DNA from: Davidsoniella eucalypti | Lineage: Eukaryota > Ascomycota > Sordariomycetes > Microascales > Ceratocystidaceae | Length of the DNA stretch: 64,000 nucleotides | Reading direction: 5' to 3' | Assembly (NCBI GenBank): GCA_004009845.1 | Contig: RMBW01000073.1 | Span: forward strand, 124,001 to 188,000 | Shown here: piece after piece, positions 48,103 to 60,000 of the stretch | How the letters are laid out: every line of letters begins with the position of its first letter | Position numbering within the stretch: position 1 is the first letter of the stretch | The notes under the pieces: model-generated | Databases searched by the model: none | Told to the model about the DNA's origin: nothing | The model's input: the letters and a program-made list of their open reading frames with translations, nothing else | Translations under genes and position numbers: made by a program

Positions 48103-48137
48103 CAGAGTACAGCGGTTAGGTTTTGTCGTAGGATTAG
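48103..48137 (+). repeat. Left terminal inverted repeat of the Tc1 element
   Basis: A 35-bp repeat preceded by TA, matching the right end in reverse complement with two substitutions. Confidence 0.9.
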
Positions 48138-48303
48138 TCTCTAGCTGGTAACTCGTACCTCGGGTTTCTCCACTTTAAAACTCCCCGCTTTTTTAAACAA
48201 TAGATATTTTTCCTCCATATAACACAACACAACAATATAGATATATCACCACCATTATACTAATATACTACTATACAACTTAACCACCATACAATTACTC
48301 ATT

Positions 48304-49559
48304 ATGTCTACAATAACAGATCTGGAACTAAGACTTCAAGAAATATCCCAAAGAACCCAAGATTTCAGAAGCCAGGAGGCAATTGAACAACATGAATTTC
48401 AGCGACAACTGCAACAGCTTCAACAAAGACATGCAGAAGAAGTAATCCAGTTTAATAGCCAGCATGCAATGCTACAACAAGAATACCCTGAAGTTCAACG
48501 ACAGTTATTGATTGTACAGTCCCTTCGCTAACATTGGAACAGCGGAAATTTCCAACGAATCACTTACCTCTGTACACTCACGAAATATCACGCGTGATGT
48601 TCGATTAGAGGTTCAAACCCTCATAAACGATGCTGGATGGACCACCCGAACCGTAGCCTCAGGTCTTGATCTTACAGTAAGACAAGTCCAATACGCCATG
48701 AGAAACCCAGTGACCTCCTAAACTTACACCAGCCCAAGGTGACGAGTTAGTTGAGTTTGTGTGTGCAAGCCCAGAGGGCCGACAAATATCATATGAAGAG
48801 CTAGTGAGAGTCATTGGGATTGGCTGCAAAAAAGACGCCATCAAAGGGCCCTTAAGAGAGCCGGATTCGTGAGATGTATTGCTTGCAGAAAGCCCCCGAT
48901 ATCAGAGCAAGTACGTCAACAGAGGCTTGCTTTTGCTCAGGCTCATGTTGATTGGACTCCTGAAGACTGGAGTCGCATTGTCTGGTCGGATGAGACTTGG
49001 GTGAAAGGTGGAAAACACACAAGAACTTGGGTAACTAGGAGACCAGGAGAAGAACTAGCTCCAAACTGTGTGGTAAATCGCTGGCAACGAAGACAAGGCT
49101 GGATGTTTTGGGGCTGTTTTTTTCGGAGTTACAGGTAAAGGTCCCGGTGTCTTCTGGGAAAAATCATGGGGAACCATGACTTCCTCAAATTACTGTGCCA
49201 AAACCATCCCAGTGTTGGACGAGTGGATGAAGTATTTCAAGCCTCAGAGTCTAGAGTTTATGCAAGACAATGCTCTTTGTCATAAAGCCAGACAGACCAC
49301 GGAAGGGTTTCAATCTCATGGTATCACGGTCCTGGATTGGCCACCTTTCTCACTAGACCTCAACCCGATCGAAGCTGTTTGGCATGAGATGAAGTTATAT
49401 ATCCAAAGAAACTTCTCTCTTCGCCCGTAGGAACTTCGAAATGCAGTCCAAGAGGCTCAGGGCAATATTAGCAACGAGCACCTTCATGAACTCCTAGTTT
49501 CTATGACGACTCGTTGTGAGGCTGTTATCGCTGCCAATGGGATGTACACTAGGTACTAG
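48304..49559 (+). pseudogene. Tc1-family transposase (D,D34E), frameshifted
   Basis: The predicted product would cut and paste the element. It starts at ATG 48304 with a Gln-rich coiled-coil segment of about 70 residues. The frame breaks near 48515, then gives a helix-turn-helix region (RDVRLEVQTLIN, LTVRQVQYAMRNPVT). Further shifts occur near 48715 and 48850 and in the T8 run near 49120. A TAG at 49428-49430 interrupts the end. The catalytic core is visible: first Asp in WSDETW, second Asp in FMQDNA, and Glu in LDLNPIEAVW with 34 residues between the last two, the Tc1 spacing. The C-terminus MYTRY is reached at 49559. This resembles Tc1-like transposases of fungi. Some shifts could be sequencing errors in homopolymers, but the TAG is not a homopolymer error. 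Confidence 0.88.
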
Positions 49560-49863
49560 TTTGAAATATATATTTTTTAATACACACAGTTATGAATTAA
49601 TTAGATATTATATACATAGTTTCAACTTATTATAGTGATGTGGTGGAATTTGCCGGTAGGCACAATTTCAACATCTCAACAGATTTCATCCTGTCCTTCT
49701 TATTAGTCAACTAAGGCCTCTGGATGGTGAGCATTTTCCACTGATCATAGAAATAAACAAGGGATTGTTAATAATAATAATGACATCTTTTAGTACAGTG
49801 TTCACTGCAGTTATAATACTGTGTATATGTCGAGAACAGAGAATTAAGAGACCGATCTGCGCC

Positions 49864-49898
49864 CTAATCCTACGACAAAACCCAACCTCTGTACTCTG
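49864..49898 (-). repeat. Right terminal inverted repeat of the Tc1 element
   Basis: The reverse complement of the left repeat, 33 of 35 bases identical. It is followed by TGTA, probably a changed or displaced TA target site. Confidence 0.9.
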
Positions 49899-51350
49899 TG
49901 TATAACTATTATGTTTAGCCCAGATGATTATCCGCTCGTTCGAAAAACTAGTTGTTTAACAACCTATCAGAAATCTTGCTACAATAACCAAGTTATCAGT
50001 TGATGGCCCCGTTTTCGGTTGGCCACCCGTATGTATGAGCATGAAGTCAGCGTATCAAATCAAGTAGAGTACATGTATGTTGCTTAGGGCATCAAGAGTA
50101 ACCGGGTTCAGTGGCTTATATACTGCAACTGCATGTAGCCACCCATGTAGCTGAAGAGAATGGTTCGAGGGCTCCGCCATTCAAATCGTGAATCCAATAA
50201 ACAGTCTTGATAAGTTCAAGTATCGTTGAGCGTTTGGCCGATCTTGTAAGAAGTGATATACAAATACGACTACTGCTGACAACCATACAATTGGTATTAC
50301 TCAATGCCTGAGAGTTAGGTACCTCTCAAGTATCTCTTGTTACTATTAAGCCGTTATTTATACGACATCATGACTTTATGATAAACTGGACAAAGCGCGA
50401 CACATCATCAGACAGATCCCAGAGATGCCAGCGCATAGTTGTAGTAATCAATCCCCTTTGATTCCGATATGTACTAGTACTTTTTTTCTTTTCTTTTCCT
50501 TCTTTATTGTTTTTTTTTAAATAAGAATAAAAATAAAAGAACCCTTTCAAATAGATATACGACTCGGAATTACGGAGCAAATCATCCGCATAGGTAAGCC
50601 CTGGGAACATCATGTTTTTTGATACGTTGGTCAGGCTTCTACAACATCAACACTTCAGGAGCGTGTCATTTGATGCCAACGCAGAACAAGCCACATGGCT
50701 ACTATCGGGGGGGTTTTTTTTTCTAAAATTATGCCTCGGCTGGTGCACATGGGATTAGTACGTTGGGCCGTCATGTAAATATAAAAATATCAGAGAAAGG
50801 AAAAAAAAACTTCTAATTATATGTCGTAAAATAACAAAAGATTGTAGAATATTTTGATCAGGAAAAAAACAATAAGGCACAAATCCATTAGCCTCATAAC
50901 GGCTTGGCCGTGTTTCTTTGTTCTCAGCCTTTCAGGAGATCCTCCGACTTACACGTAGTAGTTGGGTGCTATGCATAATTACGTAGCACCCGGGATTTAG
51001 CCGTACACAATCCATTATGATATGCACAAACATGCATAATATTTCAGCCATGTAATTGGATATGGTTCCATTAAGAAAAGCGGGTCTACGTCGCGTCTGC
51101 CTGTGCATTATAGACGCGCTTTTCAGCTTTTGGCTATTTACCAACAAGCTTTCCAAGTATTTGGGTTACCCAACCAAACAAGACGAAACCGCCATAAGCC
51201 GCCATTCAATCAGCATCAACATTCGTCATCTTAACCGACGATCCACGATATCCAATCGAAGCAGCTGCCAATTCGCACCAAGCTTTGACCTCCAAGTCAC
51301 CAGATATTACCGACTCTAGAAAACATAAGAACAGATCAGATAAACCCACA
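49899..51350. other. Intergenic, Tc1 element to RPA32
   Basis: No gene seen. It includes a T-rich run at about 50480-50520, a G-run at about 50707-50714, and the RPA32 promoter region at the right end. Confidence 0.5.
51092..51118. promoter_or_regulatory. Paired ACGCG cores upstream of RPA32
   Basis: CGCGT (51092-51096) and ACGCG (51114-51118) lie 233-259 bp upstream of the RPA32 start. ACGCG is the core of the MluI cell-cycle box bound by MBF in yeasts, which drives DNA replication genes at G1/S. The sites match by sequence and gene class only, and short words like these also occur by chance. Confidence 0.3.
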
Positions 51351-52296
51351 ATGTGTAAGCGACGGCGTATATAGAAACAATCAACCCCGCTACGTACCAT
51401 GAGCTAACCACCTTGAGTACACAGCAGGATACGGCTACGGCGATGATGGCGGTGGTTTCGTTCACGGAGGTTCACAGTCGCAAGGTGGCCAAAGTGGCCA
51501 AGAGAAGGTAAACTAAGCAACCCCTCTCCTCTGAGGCCAATCGAATCTGATAATGACCTGCCTTCCATAGGGCTACGCTCGTGACTCCTTAAGACCCGTC
51601 ACGATCAAGCAGATTCTTGACTGTGAAGAAGTTCAAATGGGCGCCAACAGTGACTTCCGCATCGACGGCGAGACAGTGACACAGCTGACATTTGTCGCGC
51701 AAATTCGCCAATACACACGTCAAAACACAGCTGAGCTATTCCATCTCGACGACGGCACCTCGATGATTGACGCCAAGAAGTTTCTCTCATCCACAGAAAC
51801 CAACGGTGACGATGGTGCTGCCGAGAGCTCTCCCGCATGGGAAACCGGCTCTTGGGTCCGTGCCTATGGCCGCGTCAAGGTCTTCAGTGGCAAGCGCAGC
51901 ATCAATCTCCATGTTGTCCGCCCCGTCCAGTCCTACAACGAGGTGAACTACCATTTGCTAGAAGCCACCATGGTCCACATGTACTATCAACGACTGGCTG
52001 CTGCAAACGGCGGCTCTACTGGCGGCACAGGCATGTTTGTGGATGGTAGCGATTCGCATATGGGCGGCTACAATGACTTCGATAGCAAGCTAGAAGGCAT
52101 TAGCCCACAAGCAAAGAAACTAGCCAAGGCCTTCATGACGCTACCGAGACAAACGGATGGCTACCGGATTGAATTTCTTGCTTCAACTGCGGGCATCGAT
52201 GTAAATACAGCTATGAACCTAGCTGGAGAGTTGGTCACGCAGGGCCTGATTTATTCCACGCTGGACGATCAGACTTTCGATGTTCTAGACTTCTAA
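51351..52296 (+). CDS. RFA2: Replication protein A 32-kDa subunit (RPA2)
   Basis: Middle subunit of the heterotrimeric single-strand DNA-binding complex used in nuclear replication, repair and recombination. Three exons (51351-51354, 51425-51507, 51571-52296) give 270 residues, the usual size. Exon 1 contributes only ATGT. Intron 1 (70 nt) has a GTAAGC donor and CTAAC at 51404-51408; intron 2 (63 nt) ends CCATAG. The N-terminus (MSGYGYGDDGGGFVHGG) is Gly/Ser/Gln-rich, like the phosphorylated tail of the family. The OB-fold covers about residues 45-165, with LRPVTIKQIL, GETVTQLTFVAQI, DDGTSMIDAKKF and WVRAYGRVKVFSGKRSI. A winged-helix region at about 200-270 ends the protein (GIDVNTAMNLAGELVTQGLIY). 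It is expected to bind the 70- and 14-kDa subunits. I chose this start because it alone restores the Gly-rich N-terminus in frame. Confidence 0.95.
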
Positions 52297-53475
52297 TTTA
52301 TCTACAAGTAAACTGGTATACGTACTGAAAGAGTTTAACTACTAGCCGGTAGACTATTAAGTAATTGCATGTAATATATAAACAACATGATACCTCGCAT
52401 TAACCTATATACAATAGAAGTCAGCTAGCTGCTCATGGTTCTTTGAAAGCAGTAACAACGTTAAACACCATCATATCCAATGAACACATGCTTTCATACA
52501 ACACTAAACTCACTAATACATGCAATGTGTAGCTTTTCAGTCAAATATCTTGTTACTTTTTACTCGCAATTTACATTGGCACAAACGATCATGTTAGTTG
52601 AGAATGGCAGTTTCAGGTCATATTAATATACTCTATTATAATGGAAAAGACGACGCAAATACGTGTTACCAATAAGGAAATAGCCAAAGGGTAAGTAATG
52701 ACAAGAGAGAAGGATGAAAACATGACGAAATATACTGTAAGAAAAGTAAATCACCATTTATTGCTGAACCGTGAACCGTATGCATCTGAATGCCTATAAC
52801 CACCTTGTCCAAGACTTGAATTTATAAATTAGGGAAATCCCCAAACCAAATAGAATATAAGAGAGAAAAAAAACAAGTGAAAACAGTCCATTTAGAAAAA
52901 TGAAGACCAATCAACTAGATTGTGTATGTATACATGAAAATGAAACCCGGATATGCAAACGACAGTACAAGTCTTTGAATGGGATAATCTAACCATGCTA
53001 GAATCGATAAGACAAAAAAGGAAAGAAAAAAAACAACAAACAAAGTATAAAATGATGTGACTGTAGTATGAAGTTATCTGCCCATGGATGAAAAACCAGA
53101 CGGCAGAATAAGCCAAAAGTCTTTTAGTGTAAGGAGAAATGAAATAGATAAGGGAACTCCGTAGCGGTCGTTTATGAGGGCGAATGCGAGCAATGAAAAG
53201 CTAATGCAAAGCTGAAAGGAAAAGAGAAAGAAAGGAAATATATAAACACGCTGCGGGTGGACTGAAACCGAGTAGAAGATTGCTCTTCTTGTGCGTCTCC
53301 TATCACCAGCAATGGGAGAAAGACATAGGCACATATGAATGCTGTAATCAAAACAAATATGAAGAAGTGTGAAAGGGGGGACAATAAAAGGAGTAAGGTT
53401 CAAAAGAGATACCAAGTAATAGGTATCGTAAAGAGAATAGAAGCGGTAAATGGAAGGGGGAAGAATAGAAGGTGT
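52297..53475. other. Intergenic between convergent RPA32 and GNAT genes
   Basis: This stretch holds the 3' flanks of two convergent genes. It is A-rich on the plus strand from about 52860. Frames on the minus strand at 53074-53415 are hydrophobic and low-complexity. No gene supported. Confidence 0.5.
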
Positions 53476-54539
53476 TCAGATCTTCTCGTTCAATGTCGAA
53501 GAGCTGCTGTGAGAAGACGTCGTGCCAACGGGCTCGCGGACCATGGCAGTCAGCAACACGCTACGGTCTTCGCCGAAGCGGATCTCTTCTTGGGCCTTGA
53601 AGCCGAACTTTTCGTAGTAGATAGTGTTGGATGGAGAAGATGACTCCAAGTACATGGGCTTGCCCTCACGATCAGCCTAGATTAGGTATGTTAGTGGCAC
53701 GATATGGGACCAGGATATATAGAAGATAAACTTACTTGTTCGATCATGTCGCGCAGTAGGCGAGAAGCATAACCCTTGCGACGGCCGGACGTCTTGGTAC
53801 CCAGGTATATGAGATAGTAGCAGTCGTTATCACGCTCACGCATGACACGCTTCTTGACGTCGTGAAGGGTGGGCAGAATCTCCTTGTAGTAGCGCTTCTT
53901 GCACTCGGGCGACAGCATGAAGTTGAGTTTCCACAGACCGGAGCGTAGGGTGGTAGTCCAGTGATCAGCATAGTCTCCAGGGCAGGTCCACATGGCAATG
54001 CTATCATAGTCATCACCGAGCGATACGACTTTGCCAGTCAACAGGTAGCAGTTGGAGATGAGCTTCATCATTTCCGAGTGCATCTTCCATAGGCCATTGG
54101 ATGAGCGATCCTTGACATCAGGCGCATCAACCAGATAGCGGCTTAGATCATCATCGGCAAAGGCAAGAGACAGAGTGTTTCCAACATGCTTGGCATCCTT
54201 ACGAGACAGGACGCGAGGTTGTAGTCTATGGCTCTCAGGCAGTAGAGACTCGACAGTTGGAGGCTTGAGCCGAGGCAACTTGGCGTCGACAATAGTAGAA
54301 GCGCTAGAATCGACACGAGTCATGTGCGGTCTCTGGACGATAGAACTGGGGGCCAAGCTAGATGTTGAAGACTGAGGCGTTGACACGGCTGATGACGGTG
54401 CAGAGAATATCGAACATTGTGACGATGCAGAAGAAGTGATGATGGTAGGGGTAGGGGAGGAGGATGGAGAGTTCTGGTGGAAAGACATCTTGGAACGGAT
54501 CTTGTCAAAGATCGACGAGTCGGGGAACTTGGTAGACAT
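53476..54539 (-). CDS. GNAT-family N-acetyltransferase
   Basis: Probable acetyl-CoA-dependent transferase of the GNAT superfamily; the substrate is unknown. Two exons (54539-53736 and 53676-53476) are separated by a 59-nt intron with GTAAGT donor and CTAAC branch. Together they give 334 residues. The first 110 residues are Ser/Thr/Pro-rich and probably disordered. The catalytic fold follows, with LSLAFADDDLSRYLVD near its start, CYYLIYLGTKTSGRRKGYAS as the acetyl-CoA-binding loop (a Q/R-x-x-G-x-G/A-like T-S-G-R-R-K-G-Y motif), RLLRDMIEQ as the following helix, and YYEKFGFKAQEEIRF near the C-terminus. No signal peptide or membrane segment is seen if the ATG at 54539 is used. An ATG further upstream (54620) would add a hydrophobic leader and is less likely. 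The intron falls just after the acetyl-CoA helix. Confidence 0.87.
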
Positions 54540-57000
54540 AGTTAGTATCATGGTAGTCGAGTAGCTATAATGCAGAAAAGAAACAGCGCAGAGGAATGGA
54601 GTAGATGGGAAAAGGTTCAAGAGACAAGCGATATTTATAAAGATGCAGATTCGACTGCTTTATACCAAGGGCATCATGTTCCGAGAACCAAAACAATGAA
54701 GTCCTAGATAAAACCATGCTGCAAAACAGAAGAAATGATACAACAGAGGCCTCTTCGAGTTTCCAAGACCTAACGAAAGCCAAGGCTGCTAAGGAAAAGA
54801 AAACTGCAGCGATGCTCTGTGCCAGCTCATAACTTCGCTATAGGCAAAGTAGACCGTCCGGTGGCTCATTTCCATTCTATGGAGCTGCACAGCAAGGCGG
54901 TAACCCTGTTCGTTTTGGATCTTCTAATTGTATCGAGCACCTTGCCGTCTACAACGAACAAAACGATCGCCTCGAAAGATTGTGGTTCTCGCAAAGGCTA
55001 GAGCGCGGTTATGATGCGATACAATTACATGACGCCATGAACGAAGATGGGTGAGCTCATACAAGGCAATGCCAGAAGTCTGGAATTCAATGTGCAAAAG
55101 CAACGTCAAGTTGCTCTCGAGGTCGAGCAAATGGCAAGGGTATGTGTGGTATATTTCATAAACCAAAGAAAAAAGGAGGGAGCTCTTTATGGGCATTCTC
55201 AGAGATAAGGTGTATTCAAATCAGAGGATGCCCTCCAAATCAAGCATCGGGGCTTTGATTATAAAATAAGAAGATAATCTTTTTTATCAGGCGGCATGTG
55301 CGGAGCTTTGTTTGAGGAAAAAAAGAAGAAAAAAGAAACACAAAAGGCCAGCGCAATTCAGTATGCCGAAGTCAGGCAGCAAGGCCTAATAGAAAGGGGA
55401 AAAAGATAAAATCGACTTATTTAAGACCAAAACCCAAAGCAAGAAGGCTGAACATCATCCACTGACTCATCCTTTGTATGCCTTGGGAACAAGAGATGTT
55501 ATGTGTTCAATGAATGTAGTTGGGCTTTGAATGTTTGTCCGCCGTTTTTTGGTTGTAGTACAGGTTGTGTATGAATCAACATCATTTTGTTATAGAATGA
55601 ACAAAAAGTGATGAAGCGCACAGTGCAAACACAGTGCTCCTGGCCAGTGAATTGGGTGACAAGACTTACAGACAACAAAACAAATCTTGACTCTCAACTT
55701 TAAACAGGAAGGGCTGATGACTGCATGCCTTGTTTTCCAAGGCGAAACCAGTACTTACTGATGGTGAAATATGAATGTGAATACGCATATAAGAGATATA
55801 ACTCACTGTAAAGTTTTCTAGTCGGTCGAACTAAAAAGAAAATATATATAGCGAAACTGTTGTCGCCTAGCAAAAGAAAGTACAGAATGTAAAACGTGGA
55901 AGCGAAGAGTTCTAACTGGCTGGAAATATTAGCATCTCAAGTCTGTACATACATTTCGCCAGCTCAACCAGTAGCGAAAACTCGCTGGCTGAAGTGACAA
56001 AAGTCTCAGGCCGTAAGTGATAATTCACGGTAGACTCACTTCGAATGACAACTCCAACACGGGGTAATGAGAGAATCAGGTTGGTAGCAGAAACCTATGC
56101 TGTACTCCACGTGTTAGTCGATATCGTCTAACACATGAAATCTGCGTCTTTACCCCCCCAAAGCTTTGTCGTCAAGACGCCCAATAGACTGCTGCAAGAG
56201 CACAGAAAACCAGACGATTGGCGATTGGATCTTGGATCCAGATTAGGAAATATGTCGAACTTACAGATTAATAAAGGAATGTGACTCAATTGGTCTATTG
56301 AGATTTGGAGGCAAAGAATGTGCGTATCAAGACGTATAACGAATGTTGGATCCTCTTGAATGGGTTGCCGGAATAAACGAGTATCGACTACTCTAGTATA
56401 GTGCTTAAGTCTTGGGTATATGAAGATCTTGGATAATCAGCGAGCACGAGATGCTTTGTTGACTGTGTCGTAGTCGTTTGGAAAACAGAAAGTAGCAAGG
56501 CAGTCTACAGAGACTTTGGTAGTTGCTTTTTGTGTGCCGGTGGGCAGCTGATAACAATTTCAGATTCCAATGTGGGAAGATAGAGGAAGTCGATAAGTGT
56601 ACTGCCGCATTAATTATTATGTGTAGTAATGAAGGGAAACAGAAGAGAAGACTAAGAAAAGAGCGGTGATAGGCTTGACGTCGGAAGAGAAGTTAAAAAT
56701 AATATGATTAAAAATAAAAAGACAGTCTAGAAGATAAATCAAGAGAAACGTTGACAAGTGACAAAAGAGAATGACAAAATCAAAGTGGTGAAGAGGGAAA
56801 CGATATAGTTCTTATATCGAAAATGGCCTCGACTTTCATAGCATATAATATAAAATCGCCTTATTAACTGTTTCGCGATAATTATTATCAAGCTTTAATT
56901 ACCTAATCAGGTAGCCCCCCCATACATTATATACCCTGGTTGATATCCTATATGAACAAGTATACATACACCCCTATGATACTTTACTTCTCTTGCTCCA
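54540..57000 (-). other. GNAT upstream region with splice-site cluster
   Basis: No protein recognised. On the minus strand, intron-like segments lie at 56264-56192, 56153-56100 and 56039-55989 (73, 54 and 51 nt), with GTAAGT, GTAAAG or GTGAGT donors and TTGCAG, TACAG or TTCAG ends. One has GACTAAC 18 nt or so before its acceptor. Further GTAAGT words lie at about 55757 and 55667. These could be 5'-leader introns of the GNAT gene or a separate non-coding or short-coding transcript. Confidence 0.25.
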
Positions 57001-60000
57001 GGCTTCGTCTTAGTACATACTTGCTATGTCTATCCGGGTCCTGATATTCAGAAATTCTACAACTATAAGTCATGATGCTATCTAATGGTGTAATGTAGTA
57101 TTCGTGTGAAGTATATAGTGTTTCGAAATATTGGTGCTCTCTAACAAAAGAAGAATGAGAAAAAAATGGGATTGTCCTTTCTCTAGTTCCTCCTACAGAT
57201 AATATCTTGCATACGAGTAACATAAAATGCCAATCAAAAGTGAAGTACATAGGTAGATCTCAAGTGAAATCAGGGACGCCTAGTCCAATTTTTGGCCTTT
57301 TGCTGTTACCAAAGGTCTGTTTCCCTCCATCTCTATAACCTTGTATATCTTCTCTAAACCATGTTCACGTATATTTCTCTATGCCATTATTTTCCACACT
57401 TGGTAGGGCCTTCTATGCTTTGATTCTTTTTTTTTTTTTTTTCATCATCCGTTTTTAGCTACGCCCCCCTCCCCTTATTCGTCCAGGATCATGGCAGCTC
57501 TTACCGTCCCTTTCCTTCGGGCCCAATAGCTTAGGATGGATGCATACCACACGCTCGGCATAGTTGTTTGAAGCTAGAATCTCGGACGGCTAGATACGTA
57601 CCCATCTCTGAGCAGAACCAAAGCTTACCAACATAATGCAAAGAACAAAGACGGGTTCCATTCTTGCTTGCTATCCATATTCCCATTGCTTGGGAGCTGC
57701 AATTCCAATATCATTCGACCTTGGTGTGTACATGTATATCATCCATGTAATCAACACATTCTGTATCTGGATGTCCCTCTTCTTCCGAGCAATACACAAC
57801 TTGATCAAAAGCCGACTCTACCGATAGAGCTAAATCGAGACTTGTGGCATATAAGCTTGGATGTTTATACATACTCTTTGTAGATTCCCATGTGTATCTG
57901 GTAGATTCTTGGGACTAAAGTCCTCAACTTCGTGGATTGCTATCTTGATAGTCTAGATGGTTATCTTTGAAATATCGTCAAGCTAACAAATAGCCATGCT
58001 TTTATGTTTACCAATATGCATAGTTAGGGTCTAGCAGCGACAGGGTTACATAAACGGCATGGGCAAAATGGGAACATGTAAACTATGTATATCCTAGTAT
58101 ACATGAACCACGCGCTCCAGCCTCAGATATTTTGCTTGAAAACCCCTTTTGAGGCTATGCGTTTCCTTGTTTCCTGAAAAAAAAACAATGGCCTAATTCT
58201 CTCTCTCCAATCATTTCAATATCAGGTTCAAGTAGGCTAAGCAAGCCCCCAACTTAAGGCTCTCGACGGTAAGGCGTAGTAGCCCTTTCCTTCGTGAAGT
58301 TCTAGCTTCGTGAAGAGAAAGACATGCTGTCATGGAGTATTCCAAGCCAATCAACTAGTATCCTAGCTACTGGCCATTTTCAGTGCCTTGATATTCCTTT
58401 CCTTTCGCATAGCATTCATGTCGGTGCGATTCTGCAACTCTAGACATCGGCTAAATCTTTGTTCCATTTTCTTTTCGCTAGACATATTTACCCTTGTCAT
58501 TCTACAAGAGTTCTATGCCTTGTGTGCATAGGCCTCTCTTCCGATTTCTCTTCCTTTGTTAAATAGAGTGTACTGCCTTACTTTACTTTGTCATCGCCGA
58601 GTATAGCTCTATAATCGTATCCTGAAGGCTAGACGACTATGCTACTGGCTGGTTTAATAGTTATGGGCCACGGCCAATCATAGAGCTATATGAGGCTGCC
58701 TAACTAAACACTGGCCAACTGTTCCATTCCAGCTGGCTAGAGCTATCAGCTTTGTCTAGATCAGGACAGGCTGTAGCTTGAGTGTGAATAAGAAATACTT
58801 GCTTTGTTTTAGTTCACGGACCAGAATTATTGATCCTATCTTTCTTTATGATTGTTCAAGTATCTAGTATCAACAAGATATATCACCTTTTTTTTTGCTG
58901 ATATCCTCCCTTACATCATTTTTTATTCCAATATTTCCTACTCGCGACCTATAATTCTCAAAAATGAAAGAGAAAAGAGAAAAAAAAGTACATGCAAATT
59001 TGGATGATATAGGGTTAAATGGTCAGGCATCTTATATCTTCTACAGATATGTCCTGGTTAAATGAATGCTAGTTTGGAAAGAACAGTGTATAAAACCGCA
59101 CAGGTCTACTATTACACTGTATCGTAATTGAATATCTCCATCATACCACTGATATTGCTATGTTAATTTGTGGAAACGTATGATATGAATCCCGATCGAT
59201 TTGATAATTCCAAGGCGGCAGAACAATGCTTCCAATGAATTGTTCCCTATGTGTATGCCTTGACGAACACGATGATAGACACTAGATATAATAAGATCAT
59301 CTCCGGTAGTAACCAAGGCATGGGCTAGTAAACCTGCCTCCTAGCTTGGATAAATAACGCCTAGCCTTGTTGATTGTCTCTGCGGGAAGCTTTGCGGGAA
59401 ACTAGACCGCGAGAACGAAGTATGTGAACCAGATCCCAAACCATCACAGAAGCAGGAGATAAGTAAATAATATTTATCTGTAGTTCCATGCCCAAAAATA
59501 AAAGCCAATCAGATTTCGCTTCTTCGTTCCCGGAACTAAACTGACGGATCACCGGGCAAGGTTGTTAGTCCATGTCAGGCTAGATCGATCATTGATTGAC
59601 CTGATAAAAAAAACCTGGCTTGAACGCTATTCAGCTTTCAGTCCTGTGGTTGGCTGGCAGATGGCTTCCGTCAGTCGGTACCTCGCGGCTGGGTGACATC
59701 TTTGTTTTTGATCACATCTACATACATATCTGTAGGCCTAGGAGACGTAGGGGGGTGGTTGAATGAATAGATGCCCAGAAAGGCATACTAACAAACGCGC
59801 AAGTTCTGCCATTGTTTTATGTATTGATTATCCCGTCTTTAAGCCGCAATTGGCCAAATATATCCAAACAAAATAAATACAACTAACGTACAACTTGGTA
59901 TACTTCCTCAAGCCACCTATGACGATTGCGCTAGCACTGCTAGCTATAAAACTTACGACGTTCATGTTTCCAGAAATGGCCATATGCATATCGGAGATGA

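Larger units (their letters stand above)
48103..49898 (+). mobile_element. Tc1-type DNA transposon with 35-bp terminal inverted repeats
   Basis: The left end 48103-48137 (CAGAGTACAGCGGTTAGGTT onward) and the right end 49864-49898 are reverse complements over 35 bp with two mismatches. A TA dinucleotide precedes the left end (48101-48102). The right flank reads TG then TA, so the target TA duplication has mutated or is shifted by two bases. The element is 1796 bp long and holds one transposase gene, which is broken. Intact ends mean it could still be mobilised if a related transposase were active (inference). Confidence 0.9.
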
